From: Pterobdella sp. o SKG-2022
Taxonomy: Eukaryota; Annelida; Clitellata; Hirudinida; Piscicolidae
Assembly (NCBI GenBank): GCA_964035795.1
Contig: OZ038320.1
Coordinates: forward strand, 8,702,671 to 8,766,670
Reading direction: 5' to 3'
DNA: 64,000 nt
The notes beneath the pieces were generated by a model. That model saw only the letters and a program-made list of their open reading frames with translations. It ran no database searches and was not told where the DNA came from. A program made the position numbers and the translations under genes. This document shows, piece by piece, positions 13,101 through 23,156 of this stretch (position 1 is the stretch's first letter; each line of letters begins with the position of its first letter).

Positions 13101-16100
13101 GAAATGAGTAACAACAATTCATTTCACCCATCACAGAGACAGTTGAGAAGCAAGTTGCAATGTAGTGAAGAGAGTGTGAGTCGACAATTAGTCGAGGTTG
13201 AAAGAACCAGGGGCCAAGTTATCTCTATCAACAATGCACTCGCTCTTTCAGAAAAAAGTGAATTTTCATTAGTTAAAAAAACTATTCAAAAGCATTTATT
13301 ATATAAAAATACATCCGAAGAAATGATAATTAAAAAAAGAAAAATCACGATCATGTAATATATAACAGATAAACTTTTCTAAGTTTTTTGGGTTTCCAAT
13401 ATTTTTTTTGAATTGTTTTGATAAGTACAATACTGATTTGATAGAACGTATAGAATTGGAGGGGATGCTAGGGGAATGTAGAGAAATGCTAAGAGAAGGA
13501 GAAAGCAGGGAACGAAAAAGAGAAAGAGAAGTAGTGGAAGGAGTTGTGGAAGGAAAAAACATTATCAAAAAGCTCCAACAAGAAAAATATAAACTTGAGG
13601 TATTTATTGGACATTTTAAATCATAACTAATAATTTTTATATCAGAATATTTTTTATGTTATTCTATGCGAAATTTGTTCTGATTAAAAGGAAGAAGCAA
13701 AAGATCTTAAAAAGCGCATTGAGAATGATTTGGAGAGAAAAGTGAAAGACTTGTTGGAAAAGTTGACCAGCTATGAAAAGCAATTGGTCAACAGTGAGGA
13801 ACAACGTAAAATGTTAGAAGGGGAGGTTTGTAAATTCAAGATAGCGGCCAATGATAAAGAAACTGAAAAGAGGGTGATTAATCATTTCAAATCTTATGTA
13901 ATGTTATCAACTTCGTAGATTATCATTATTAATGTCATCAACTTGTTTATTAGTAAGGCAAACCTCATATTAGTAATTAAAACGTATAAAACAATTTGAT
14001 ATAACTATTAATATAATGAATCCTTTTTTTAAAACAAAAATTGAAAACCCAATAAAAAATATTTTTTTTAATAATTTGTTTTCAAATGATCGTTATAAAT
14101 TAAATTTTCAGATACTTAACAATAGAACAGAAAACCTGTTTGATCAATTAGAAAAGTTAGAGAAGAAATGCTCCAGTATGCAAGAAACAAACCAACATTT
14201 GCAAATATCACTTTCGAAATGCCAAGAAGATAAAAACAGTTATAAAGAACAGGTTTATAAGTATTTCATTTTGCAATTTAATCTTTATTTTATAAAAACT
14301 AAATTCATTCAACAATAAAAAATGTAAATTTTTTAGGTTTTATAAAATTAAATGAAAAACATTTTGTACCAGCTCTTGAGTCTCCACCATTCTCTCAATG
14401 ATAAAACTTGCTCACAATCACAACTGGAAGACAAACTTAAAATGACTCATAGACTAATTAAATCAATAGAGAATGAAAAGTTGACTCTCCATGAAGAACT
14501 TGAGCATTGCAGGCAATATTAATGCTTTATAGCGAATCATTGAAAAAATCAAATTATAAATAATATTTTGAAATAAGGGTTTTCACCAATTTATAGAGTT
14601 TTTTTCAACATACTGTTACAATAAATGAGATTCTTACATGAAAATCCTTAAGTAGATAAACCATTCAAATATTATCAGACACGGTCTTACGGAAGCACAG
14701 ACTCGCTTGAGAAAAGAAAAGGATAAAGAAGAGGAAACCAAGAGAGAAATTGTAGATTTACAAGTGATTAAAAAACAATTGGAGCACAAAGTCTCCACTT
14801 TAGAAGAGGTCATTTGTATGTTTTAGTATATATAAAAAGGATTTTTTTAACATTTGTATCGTTTGTGATAAGTAAATAAAAACATATGATATATCTATTT
14901 CACAGTCTAAATATTTTACGTAAAGCTTTTATGAGTTTATAATGATTGATGAATTGCTTTTCAAAAGAATCGATACAAAATACACATCAAAACAGAATTT
15001 GCAACGCCAATGCGATGAAGAGCAGTTTATGAATGAAAAAATAAACAATTTGAAGATTGAAAAGAAGAATCTCCAGGTTAAACTCATAAGTTCATTATTA
15101 ATAAGTTGATTCAGTTTTTGCTTGTAAACATCAAATTTAGTCTAAATATATAAATATGCTTTATATTTTGAAACGCAATTTATAATGCTGCCTATTGTAT
15201 ACGTTCTTGGCAAACTTAATGATTATAAAAACAAAATCCCTACGTATTATGATAATCAAATACTAATTTGCTTACTTTTTTAAAAATCTACAAACCCTGA
15301 TATATACATATAAAAAAATAATTTTCAAAGGAAATGGTAGCATCATTGCAGAGAAGTTTGAAGGAGTGTGAGGAGGATGGGAAGGGTGTGGGAAGGCAAG
15401 CCAAGATGCTCAAGAGAGACAAAAATATGCTTAAAAAGAGTCTCTTTAAAGTATTTAAATTCAAAAAACTGGAATTTTTGTTTTATACTTTTTGTATTGA
15501 AATAATAAATATTTATTTTCATCAAATTTTGAAAAATATAAGAACAATTTAACTTTTTAAAAACATTTTATGTGTTTTTGAAAAAATCATTTCAAATATT
15601 ATATTATATTATCAGGTCAAATATTAGAATTTTTAATACCTTCATCGAAGCAGCAAATAATCCATAGTTTTCAATATCTTTAACCTTTCAAAAAATTTAA
15701 GGGAATAATAAAATGAATGTTTAATGTATTAAATAATTTATATATTTTGTTAAATTTTAAAAAACAATAATTCACCTTTATATCGACACCTAGAGTGAAG
15801 AAATGCTGACCCAAACGTGTGGTGAACAACAGAGATTGCAGAATAAAATATTGCTGTTGCAAGAAGAAAAGTGTTGTCTGATGGTTCGAGTCGAAAAACT
15901 TCAGCAAATGTTATGTCATTCCGAACAAGAGCACCAAGAAAGGTAGGTGGAGTTTTCAAGGTTTGAAAACTAAATATCGCTCTTATAAACTAGCAATCTT
16001 CTATAATTTAATGTGTGAGATTTTAAAATCTCTAAATTCTACCGCTTACTAATCAAGTTTTTTGAGATCATTTCAGAATAATTTGGTATTTTTATAATAA

Positions 16101-16575
16101 CGTATATTTATTGAAAACAAAGATTAATGGAAGCGAAGGTGCAGCATGAGGAAAGGATGGAGAAATGCAAAGAAGACTGGGCCAGAAGTGAAGAAATGAA
16201 AGTAGTGCTTTTGCAGAGAGAAGTTCAGTCCCTGCAGGATCAAGTTTGTTTTGTTGAAAATCTATGAAATAAAACTAATACATTATAATAAATTAAATGG
16301 TCAAAAAATGTTTTTGCAAACTTGAAGATTTTCAGTCATTGAAATGGCGAATGCTTTTTTTAATAATGTCCATCATCATTTGTTTTAAGGTGTTATATTT
16401 GAAAGAAAAACAGGATAGAAGCATGCGTCAACAGAGTCTGCTAGTTTCTAAAGACAACTGTAAACAAGAAGACAGCTTCTCTCCTAGCCTACGTCACATC
16501 AGAAATACTGCAGCTGGTACCCACGTGACCAAACACCATTCTCCCAAAAGGGGTCGATTGATAAGAAATAAATAG
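4171..16575 (+). CDS. CROCC: Rootletin (ciliary rootlet coiled-coil protein), complete, 39 exons
   Basis: Structural coiled-coil protein of the ciliary rootlet, anchoring basal bodies. Exons: 4171-4212, 4340-4570, 4665-4849, 5029-5203, 5394-5468, 5784-5851, 5942-6095, 6201-6401, 6715-6836, 6977-7595, 7743-7879, 8007-8258, 8643-8770, 8910-9079, 9248-9371, 9468-9624, 9771-9876, 9944-10088, 10317-10486, 10614-10793, 10854-10934, 11035-11150, 11374-11549, 11664-11849, 11957-12105, 12213-12308, 12402-12756, 12876-13006, 13137-13257, 13445-13599, 13691-13873, 14112-14252, 14373-14512, 14679-14808, 14996-15076, 15331-15450, 15794-15942, 16123-16243, 16390-16575; total 6258 nt, about 2085 aa (human about 2017). 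Diagnostic matches to human rootletin: FYEGQQRQALLVQKLQ then YKERCNNLEQQL in exons 4-5, and ILAVFRRRLHDKQ in exon 10. The rest is heptad coiled coil, interrupted by a Ser/Asp-rich disordered stretch at about residues 435-610 (exon 10) and a Ser-rich break in exon 28. The exon 2 acceptor is weak and uncertain; intron 33 is GC-AG. CEP250 is the main alternative but fits less well. Confidence 0.93.
6505..6690. repeat. Foldback (MITE-like) repeat copy inside rootletin intron 8
   Basis: Begins with GAGACATCTTATGTA and contains the family core TTATGATAAGG...ACTTATCGAAAATTTTA. The flanks about 6550-6590 and 6650-6680 are inverted copies of each other (TTTTTATTTTCAATTT against AAATTGAAAATAAAAA). It fills most of the 313-bp intron. 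Related copies are at 16700, 23350, 27555 and 28555. Confidence 0.6.
14513..14678 (+). other. Rootletin intron 33 with a GC-AG splice pair
   Basis: Exon 33 ends ...TGCAG and the intron starts GCAATATT; the acceptor is TTATCAG. Using GC as donor joins phase 2 to phase 2 and keeps the coiled-coil frame. Reading through the donor reaches TAA within a few codons, and no GT near the exon end restores frame. Confidence 0.65.
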
Positions 16576-17805
16576 TTTTGATAATGAAGGATTTTTTATA
16601 TTAGATTGTATTCTATGTATTAAACTTTACTAATTCAAAAAAGTGATTTAAAGCCAACATAAAGTTTCATATTTATAAGTCTTACTAGAGCCAACGAGAT
16701 TATAACGAAATGACGTTTAAGTGATAACTTTTTGGAGACATCTAAATGTACTTTCAAGCAATATCAATAATTATTAACGTCACTAGTAGGAGAAAATTTT
16801 TAGTATACTTATTAGAAATAAAAGCTAGAATTTTCGGTAAGTATAGCCTTGCCATAATACTTTAACATAACGTATTATGGCTATACTTACCGAAAACTCT
16901 AGCTTTTATTTCTAATAAGTGTACTAAATATTTTCTCATACTATCGACGTTAATAATTATTGATATCATTTGAGTGATGCTTTTTGGATTTCCTTCATTT
17001 CGTCTGCTGAAATCATGTCGAAGTTTTATTTTTTATTGTTGAAAATCCTTTGCTTTCTACGATTGACGTCAAGATCATTTTATTATAGTGGGCCTAGCAA
17101 GCCCATTTATTATTTACACAAAACACTCGTTTAACATTACTTGCGATTAGACTGTGATTGCAGTTTTTATTTGATGTTTAAACTTGTTGAATCTTTTTGC
17201 TTGATTTCCGCTATGCAACCAGCTCGGTTTTTTTTAATTTGATCACTTCGTTATAACATTGAATGTAGGATTTTTAAAACACAAAGGTAGTTTGGAGTTT
17301 TTAATAAATCGCTGTACAATTTATTAATGTTCTTTGTTGACATACGGTACTTCAACTTTGAAAACGAGTAAAAAAAATAAGTAGAATTTAGTATTAATCA
17401 AATTCTTCAAAAAACCCCTCATTCTAGTGTTAGTTGGCATTAATGAAAATATGAAATGTTCATTCCATGTAGTATTTTGGATCATGGAAATGTCCTAAGT
17501 TTATCGAATGTAGAGGCGTATCGTTAGAAAAGCCGCAAAAAGGTGCTAAATAAGATGGCGAGAAGTTGGGTTTTGTGAGATACATAACTTAAGTTCAGCA
17601 TCTTATATTTTTCTTTCATTAATTTTTGTATAATTTGAATGAACACATTTATTATACATCATAGTTTTTAATACTTATGCAAAGTTTTGGAATATTCAAA
17701 TTTACATTGACCTTTTCCACAAACTCCATTTAGAGTTCCTTATATTTTTTCATTGTATTTTGATCAATTCTGTGTAATAAAGCATCGATCAACACAGATC
17801 ATAAA
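16576..17805. other. Intergenic region downstream of rootletin
   Basis: Apart from the foldback repeat at 16700-17010, the stretch is AT-rich with no convincing ORF. The rootletin 3' untranslated region must lie in its first part; no clear AATAAA signal could be fixed. Confidence 0.6.
16700..17010. repeat. Long near-perfect inverted repeat (foldback element)
   Basis: Two arms of about 100-150 bp flank a loop of roughly 15 bp around 16862. The left arm has AATAATTATTAACGTC, then AGCTAGAATTTTCGGTAAG and TATAGCCTTGCCATAATA. The right arm repeats these in reverse complement (TATTATGGCTATACTTACC, CTAGCTTTTATTTCTAATAA, GACGTTAATAATTATT). The outermost match is ACGAAATGA against TCATTTCGT. A transcript would form a very stable hairpin. 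No ORF is present, so it would be non-autonomous. Confidence 0.8.
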
Positions 17806-18417
17806 CTAACAGCTGTTAACAACTGGTTCCTCTGGGAGTAGAAAAGGCACACTGAACCTGTTTCTCAGTTCAAACTTAAACTTTTCTGCCTCCGATTTCA
17901 CTTTCAAGCTGTGCACGTTGTACTTGTGCGCTGGTTTATCCACTTGGTCTTTGTAGGCCTTCAACTTTATTTTGAGTACTGCCACAACCAGGTGGTGATC
18001 TGATGCTGCGTCTGCACCACGCTTCACCCTGACATCATTCAGGCTTCGTCTCTTCTTACGACTGATGGTGATGTAGTCGATTTGGTTTTCAGTCCTGCCG
18101 TCGAGGGAAGTCCACGTGGTTTTATGGATGGTCTTATAGGGAAACAAGGTGCTTCCTATGACCAGGTCATTGAAGGTGCAGAACTCTACAAAAAGTTCTC
18201 CATTTTCATTCTGCACTCCAATGCCGTGTCTGCCCATAATGTGTTCGCTGTTTGTGTTATCAGCACCAACCTTGGCATTCGTGTCACCCATGAGAATTTT
18301 CATGTCTCTTTTGGGTGTCTTGTCTATAGTGGCTTGGATTTTCTGGTAAAACTCATCCTTCTTCTCGATGACTGCCTTATTAGTAGGAGCATAGCACTGA
18401 ATGATGGTAACAGGTGA
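17806..18417 (-). pseudogene. RTE endonuclease (exonuclease-endonuclease-phosphatase fold) fragment, inverted
   Basis: Open on the minus strand from about 18417 to the stop near 17806. It shows VIQCYAPTNKAV, the metal-binding GDTNAKVG motif, NQIDYITISR and the catalytic-His motif SDHHLVV, in the order of the C-terminal two thirds of an RTE endonuclease. The N-terminal part is missing at the junction. The outer end reads on into unrelated sequence, so the domain is severed from its reverse transcriptase. Confidence 0.85.
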
Positions 18418-18420
18418 AAC

Positions 18421-20190
18421 AAAGTGCGAGAGAAGACAAAGGAATGTACATCAAAGAACTGACTACAGAAGCTGAGTGCTACAGGCCAGCGGAATATGAA
18501 GCGCCTGTTTGAAGTCACCAGGACACTCTCCAGCAAAAACAGCAGCCCAAGTCGGTCTGTGAAAGAAAGGACGGAAACATCATTCTTTGCGAAGAACAAC
18601 AGAGAGCCCAATAGGTGGAATATTTCAAAAAAACGCTCAACCAACCAGCACCATCTGTCCCACCTGTCATCCCGCCACCTAACAAGCTCCTCAACATCAA
18701 CACCAACCTTTCGAGCAATACTGAGATTGTCAAGGCTATCAAGTCAAGAAGGGTAGCCGGTCCAGATGAAATTCCATTTGAAGCTCTAAAAGCCGACATC
18801 CAGACCTCAACTGAAATGCTACATCTTTTCTATTCAAAATCTGGGAACGAGAGCGAGTGCCAGATGACTGGAAAAAAAGACACCTCGTAAAGCTGCCAAA
18901 AGAAGGGAACCTTTCATGTTGCAACAACTGGCGAGGAATCATGCTGTTGTCTATTCTCGGCAAAATACTGAGCAGAATCATCCTCGAGATAGTGAAAAGC
19001 GCCTTGGACAAAACACTTCGGGATGAACAAGCAGGCTTCCGACAATATCTCTCATGCACGGATCACATTGCAACCATGCGCATCATCATCGAGCAGTCCC
19101 TCGAGTGGCAGACCCCTTTGTACGCAGTCTTCGTCGACTTTCAAAAAGCTTTTGGCAGTGTTGACCGAGATGTCATCTAGAGACTGATGCACCACTTCGG
19201 CTTTCCACCAAAGTTTATAAACAACATCCAGCAAATGTACGAAGACGCTACCTGTCAAGTAATCCACGACGGAAAACTAACGGAACCTTTCAGCGTGCAA
19301 ACTGGCGTCCGTCAAGGCTGTTTGCTCTCACCGATCTTTTTTCTGACGGTGGTTGATTGGGTCATGAGGCAGCCCACAGCAGATCAGAAAACAGGCATTA
19401 AGTAGGCCTTCAACAAACAGCTGGAAGACCTAGACTTCGCAGATGACATAAGTCCCAAGCAGCATGATACGCAAAAGAAACTATGTAGTGTAGCAGAAGA
19501 AGCTGAAAAAACAGGACTTCAAATCAATACTGGGAAGACAAAGATCACGAGAGTCAACAACAAAAACCAAGATCCAGTGAAACTACATCAAGAGGAAATC
19601 AAGGAGGTTGACAAGTTTGTCTACTTGGGTAGTGTTGTCAGCAAAGATGGGAATCAGACGAAGACATCAAAAGCCGCATCAACAAAGCTAGCCACGTTTT
19701 CAACACCCTTCGACAAATCTGGAGATCGAAAACCGTCTCAATCCACAATAAGATCAGTATTTTCAACACTAATGTGAAATCTGTTCTACTCTATAGCTCA
19801 GTGACGTGTTGAGGGACAAATACCATCACCCACAAGCTGCAGACCTTCACGAACCGATGCCTAAGAAACTTTCTGAACATCAGATGGCCAAAAGTTGTCT
19901 CCAAAGAAGAACTTTGGAACAAGAAAAAACAAGTCGCACTGAAGACGGGAATTAATAAGCGGAAATGGGGATGAATAGGTCATACACTAGACAAGCCCTG
20001 GACTGGAACCCACAGAGGAAGAGAAAAGTTGGCCGACCTTAGTAGACCTGGCGGAGAAGCATCGGAGCAGAAGCGAAGGTAACCGGAATGACGTGGGCCG
20101 AGCTGAAGAGGACCAGCAAGAACAGAGTACGTTGGAGGAGTGTTGTTGCAGCCCTACGCTCCCAAGGATGCAAGAGGAAAAACTAAACTA
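18421..20190 (+). pseudogene. RTE reverse transcriptase and C-terminal region, broken by stops and frameshifts
   Basis: Conceptual fragments in order: TGQRNMKRLFEVTRT, VPDDWKKRHLVKLPKEG, NNWRGIMLLSILGK, RDEQAGFRQ, FVDFQKAF (motif A), TGVRQGCLLSP (motif B), LEDLDFADDI (motif C, the catalytic Asp pair), VDKFVYLGSVVS, and a C-terminal LQTFTNRCLRNFLNIRWP. At least four in-frame stops occur (near 19180, 19404, 19812 and 19973), plus frameshifts near 18830 and 19700. It cannot make a functional enzyme. Its clade is RTE by its overall match to the widespread RTE consensus. Confidence 0.88.
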
Positions 20191-20661
20191 AACTATTCTT
20201 CAGAAGTTAGGTTGCTGTGGTTCTTTGGTACACTATGAGCTGAACCATTTGATCAACAACCTAAATTACTACTATTAACAGAAATAACCTGACGTAATTG
20301 TGAAAAAAGACACCCAAAAAGTATTTATTCAACAAAAACACTAAGTTTTTCTTTTTTTTTCGAAATCACAAGATCAAGGATTTACTTGGTAATTTTGGTT
20401 TGACACTCGTGTTTTCTGTATAATAAATAATCTGTGTTTGTTTCTCATAAAATGAGAAGGCTGAACTTATGAGAAATAATATTTTTCTATTTTAATAAAT
20501 TCGTTAAAAACTTTATAAGCCAACGTAAAATTTTTCCTAAAAAGTAGGCTTTATCACTAATTATTTTTGAATTCTAAAACCCCTTACCACTAAATGGTTC
20601 AATTCAACAAGTATCAGGCTTTTTATACAAGTTAAACAATATCAAGTATTTTTATATTGAA

Positions 20662-20862
20662 GATATAGAAAATATGTATGAAGATGATGCACAAGCTGGA
20701 AATAAAAAAGTCGTATCTGACGAGTGTGTTAATGAATAAAAAATAAGTTACAAAAAATTCTATATTTATATATATACTTAGGATCTTACTGCTAAACTCG
20801 AAGTATACTGCTTCAGCGTTGAAAAGTTTTGGTTTGAACAATATGGTTCAGAGCCAAATTAA
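20662..20862 (+). other. Two adjacent coding-looking islands, unidentified
   Basis: Island one (20662-20739) is open and reads DIENMYEDDAQAGNKKVVS before a stop. A possible GT donor lies just before that stop, after codon GAGTGT. Island two (20782-20862) follows an ACTTAG acceptor in phase 0 and reads LEVYCFSVEKFWFEQYGS to a TAA. Codon use and GC content are higher than the surroundings. Joining them at the possible donor would keep frame. No family was recognised. They could be two small exons of an unseen gene or a relic. Confidence 0.25.
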
Positions 20863-21159
20863 TTTAATATTCTTTTTGGTTTTAATGCTAGTTAATTTTC
20901 AATTTTTTTTTTGAGCGGTGGCAAGTAAAAATCAAATAAGTTGCAGACCGTTGGACACAAAAATTACATTTAGATTCTCAACTAGTTTCTACAAGAAAGT
21001 TATTTTCACTTTTCTAGACTATTGTGATATAAAATCAAAGAGCCAGCAATTAACTGTTAGCAGATTTTTAATGAACGAACCCAGCTTGCAATAGTTAAGT
21101 GGGGATTTTACCCTAGACAGAAAGAAGGTTTTGGATGACAATAGTTGTTACAGTGTTTC

Positions 21160-21279
21160 TTAATTAAATCTCTCTCCCATAAAACTTACTGCAGCTTTTA
21201 ACCCACCCATTAAGTGTCTATTATCTTCTATACGGTGCCGCATATCGTCTTTAAAATATTGTCCGGGATTGTAAGCCTC
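21160..21279 (-). other. Coding-looking island on the minus strand, unidentified
   Basis: Forty codons including the stop, reading NPGQYFKDDMRHRIEDNRHL then MGGLKAA, followed by an internal GTAAGT that would be a good donor. The amino-acid mix is protein-like rather than the Lys/Phe/Ile/Asn mix of random AT-rich DNA. No family recognised; it may be one exon or a mobile-element relic. Confidence 0.25.
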
Positions 21280-22522
21280 TCATCAGCAACAACAATACAA
21301 AAAGTACATTTTATTCTGTGTCGATGAGAGTACGAAAAAGATAAATAATAGCACGTTTACATCTCTTTCGACATGGAGATTCTAAAAAACTATCTTTAAA
21401 ATCATTGTCTTTTACAATATTCACAGTTATTGTTGAAGTTTCTTATTTTACCTATGAATTTGTAAAAAATATTTTGATTTATTAAATTTTTAGAAAAAAC
21501 AAAAAATTCAAATAATTCTTTAGGATCTGAAAAAATGTATCAAAAATGTCTAAAAAACATAATTATGAAATACAAATCAATTTGTTGTTTTCATATCATA
21601 TACATTTTAATTGATGTTATGAATTTATAAAGTACGCACGTGACATATTGGAACACTAATAAAAAACTATCCACAAAATATCAACTGAAAGGTAGATTTC
21701 ATTAATGCGAAGCACTAACTAAATTTAAAGAAAGAAATTGAAATATTTTATGGGCATTATTGCACCTTTTGCTTCCACCCGCTAAGTCCAGACTACATAC
21801 AATAATGACGTTATCGTGAGATTTCAAAGACATAAGTATTTTTTATATAAATGATACACTATACTATTATATAAAACCAAAGCTTATAAAAAAAACTAGT
21901 TAAAGTGAAGAGACTTGAAAGGAAATTTTTGAACAGTAGTGAAATATGGTGCATTAAATATAAAGGCCATTGAATATTTTAGCACAATTTTAAATTTAGT
22001 TTCTATAGATATTATAATCATGAACAAAAAAATAAATTTGCAATACAAAATAAGCAGTCGAAAATAAATTTGAGTGAACCGAAACAGAACAACACGGCAA
22101 ACAATACGTTTTCAGAACATTGCAATGAAATATCGAAAAAATTCAGTAGAAAAAATTACTAAAACCTGCTTAGAACTTGCAATAAAGATAAAAACCCTAA
22201 ATGAGAACTAAGATTATGCATTTTTATCAATCAAATCCTTTCTTCAAATTCCAAAAAAAAACACAAAAACCCGCATGATTCTACTATGAGTAAGTTACTT
22301 GAAAACTATGAAATATTTCAAAAACTTAAAACAATTGACTTTGATACAAAACAATGCGTCATATATAAAACTTGAATTTTGATATTTATTGTGTATAACT
22401 CGATCTGAAGCTTTGAATTAAAAATTTCATAATAAACTACCACAAGGTTATATCATAACTTTGATTTCCACATTGTTACTATAAAAATGAAACACAAATT
22501 AATCTTGGTTCTGAATAGATAG

Positions 22523-22639
22523 GTGCAAGAGCTGAATAACATGGAAGAAAAAAGCATGGATAAAATGGAATTACCATCGATAAGTTGTAGCAGTGGGAAT
22601 CAAGTATTGAATCGGTGGCAAGGAATGACGATGGTTTAA
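22523..22639 (+). other. Candidate terminal coding exon, possibly an alternative rootletin 3' exon
   Basis: An ATAG acceptor is followed in phase 0 by 38 codons and TAA, reading VQELNNMEEKSMDKMELPS then NQVLNRWQGMTMV. Rootletin exon 38 also ends in phase 0 after SLQDQ, so this could replace exon 39. It sits 5.9 kb downstream with the retrotransposon in between. A separate small gene or chance is possible. Confidence 0.35.
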
Positions 22640-23156
22640 TTAGAACACATTAGTTTGTGGCAGTTCATTACTATAGTGTGATACATTTAAGTCTTCCAAT
22701 CAATACTTTTCAAATTGAATTTTCATTATTATTTAATTAAAATATTTTATATACATTATATGCCTGATAATATACATAAAATTTTTATGTTCAAATTTAT
22801 ATCTAAATTTTCTAGTCATGATTTAAACTAGTACCAAAGCAAAAAGATAGATGCCATGAAAGCTTAAGCAAACAGAAAAATAGATCAAAACTATGATTTG
22901 AGAGTATAGTAGAGGAGACATAAGAAATAGGCGCGGAATCACCGTTAAAATAACATTGAGAACGTAGAGATGTTGATTAGAGGAAGATTTGATTTAATCG
23001 TTATTTCAAGGTATTTAACAAATTAAGTTTGCAAGGCAATGAGATAATTTTTAATCAATTTACGTTTCAAATTTTCCCCAAAAATAACAATAAAAATTCG
23101 CATTAAATGAGAAAACAAAACTAACAATGTCGAGGAGAAACAACAATGAATTTTTT

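Larger units (their letters stand above)
17806..20195. mobile_element. Decayed RTE-class non-LTR retrotransposon with inverted 5' part
   Basis: The left part (17806-18417) codes for an endonuclease on the minus strand. The right part (18421-20190) codes for reverse transcriptase on the plus strand. They meet head to head near 18418. The right part ends in ACTAAACTAAACTA at about 20182-20195, a short tandem tail as in RTE elements. GC content is clearly above the surroundings. Target-site duplications were not found by eye. Confidence 0.85.
20196..23156. other. Intergenic region between the retrotransposon and the CLIP-170 3' end
   Basis: Nearly 3 kb, mostly AT-rich and non-coding. It contains four coding-looking islands: 20662-20739 and 20782-20862 on the plus strand, 21160-21279 on the minus strand, and 22523-22639 on the plus strand. 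No recognisable gene was assembled from them. Confidence 0.55.
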
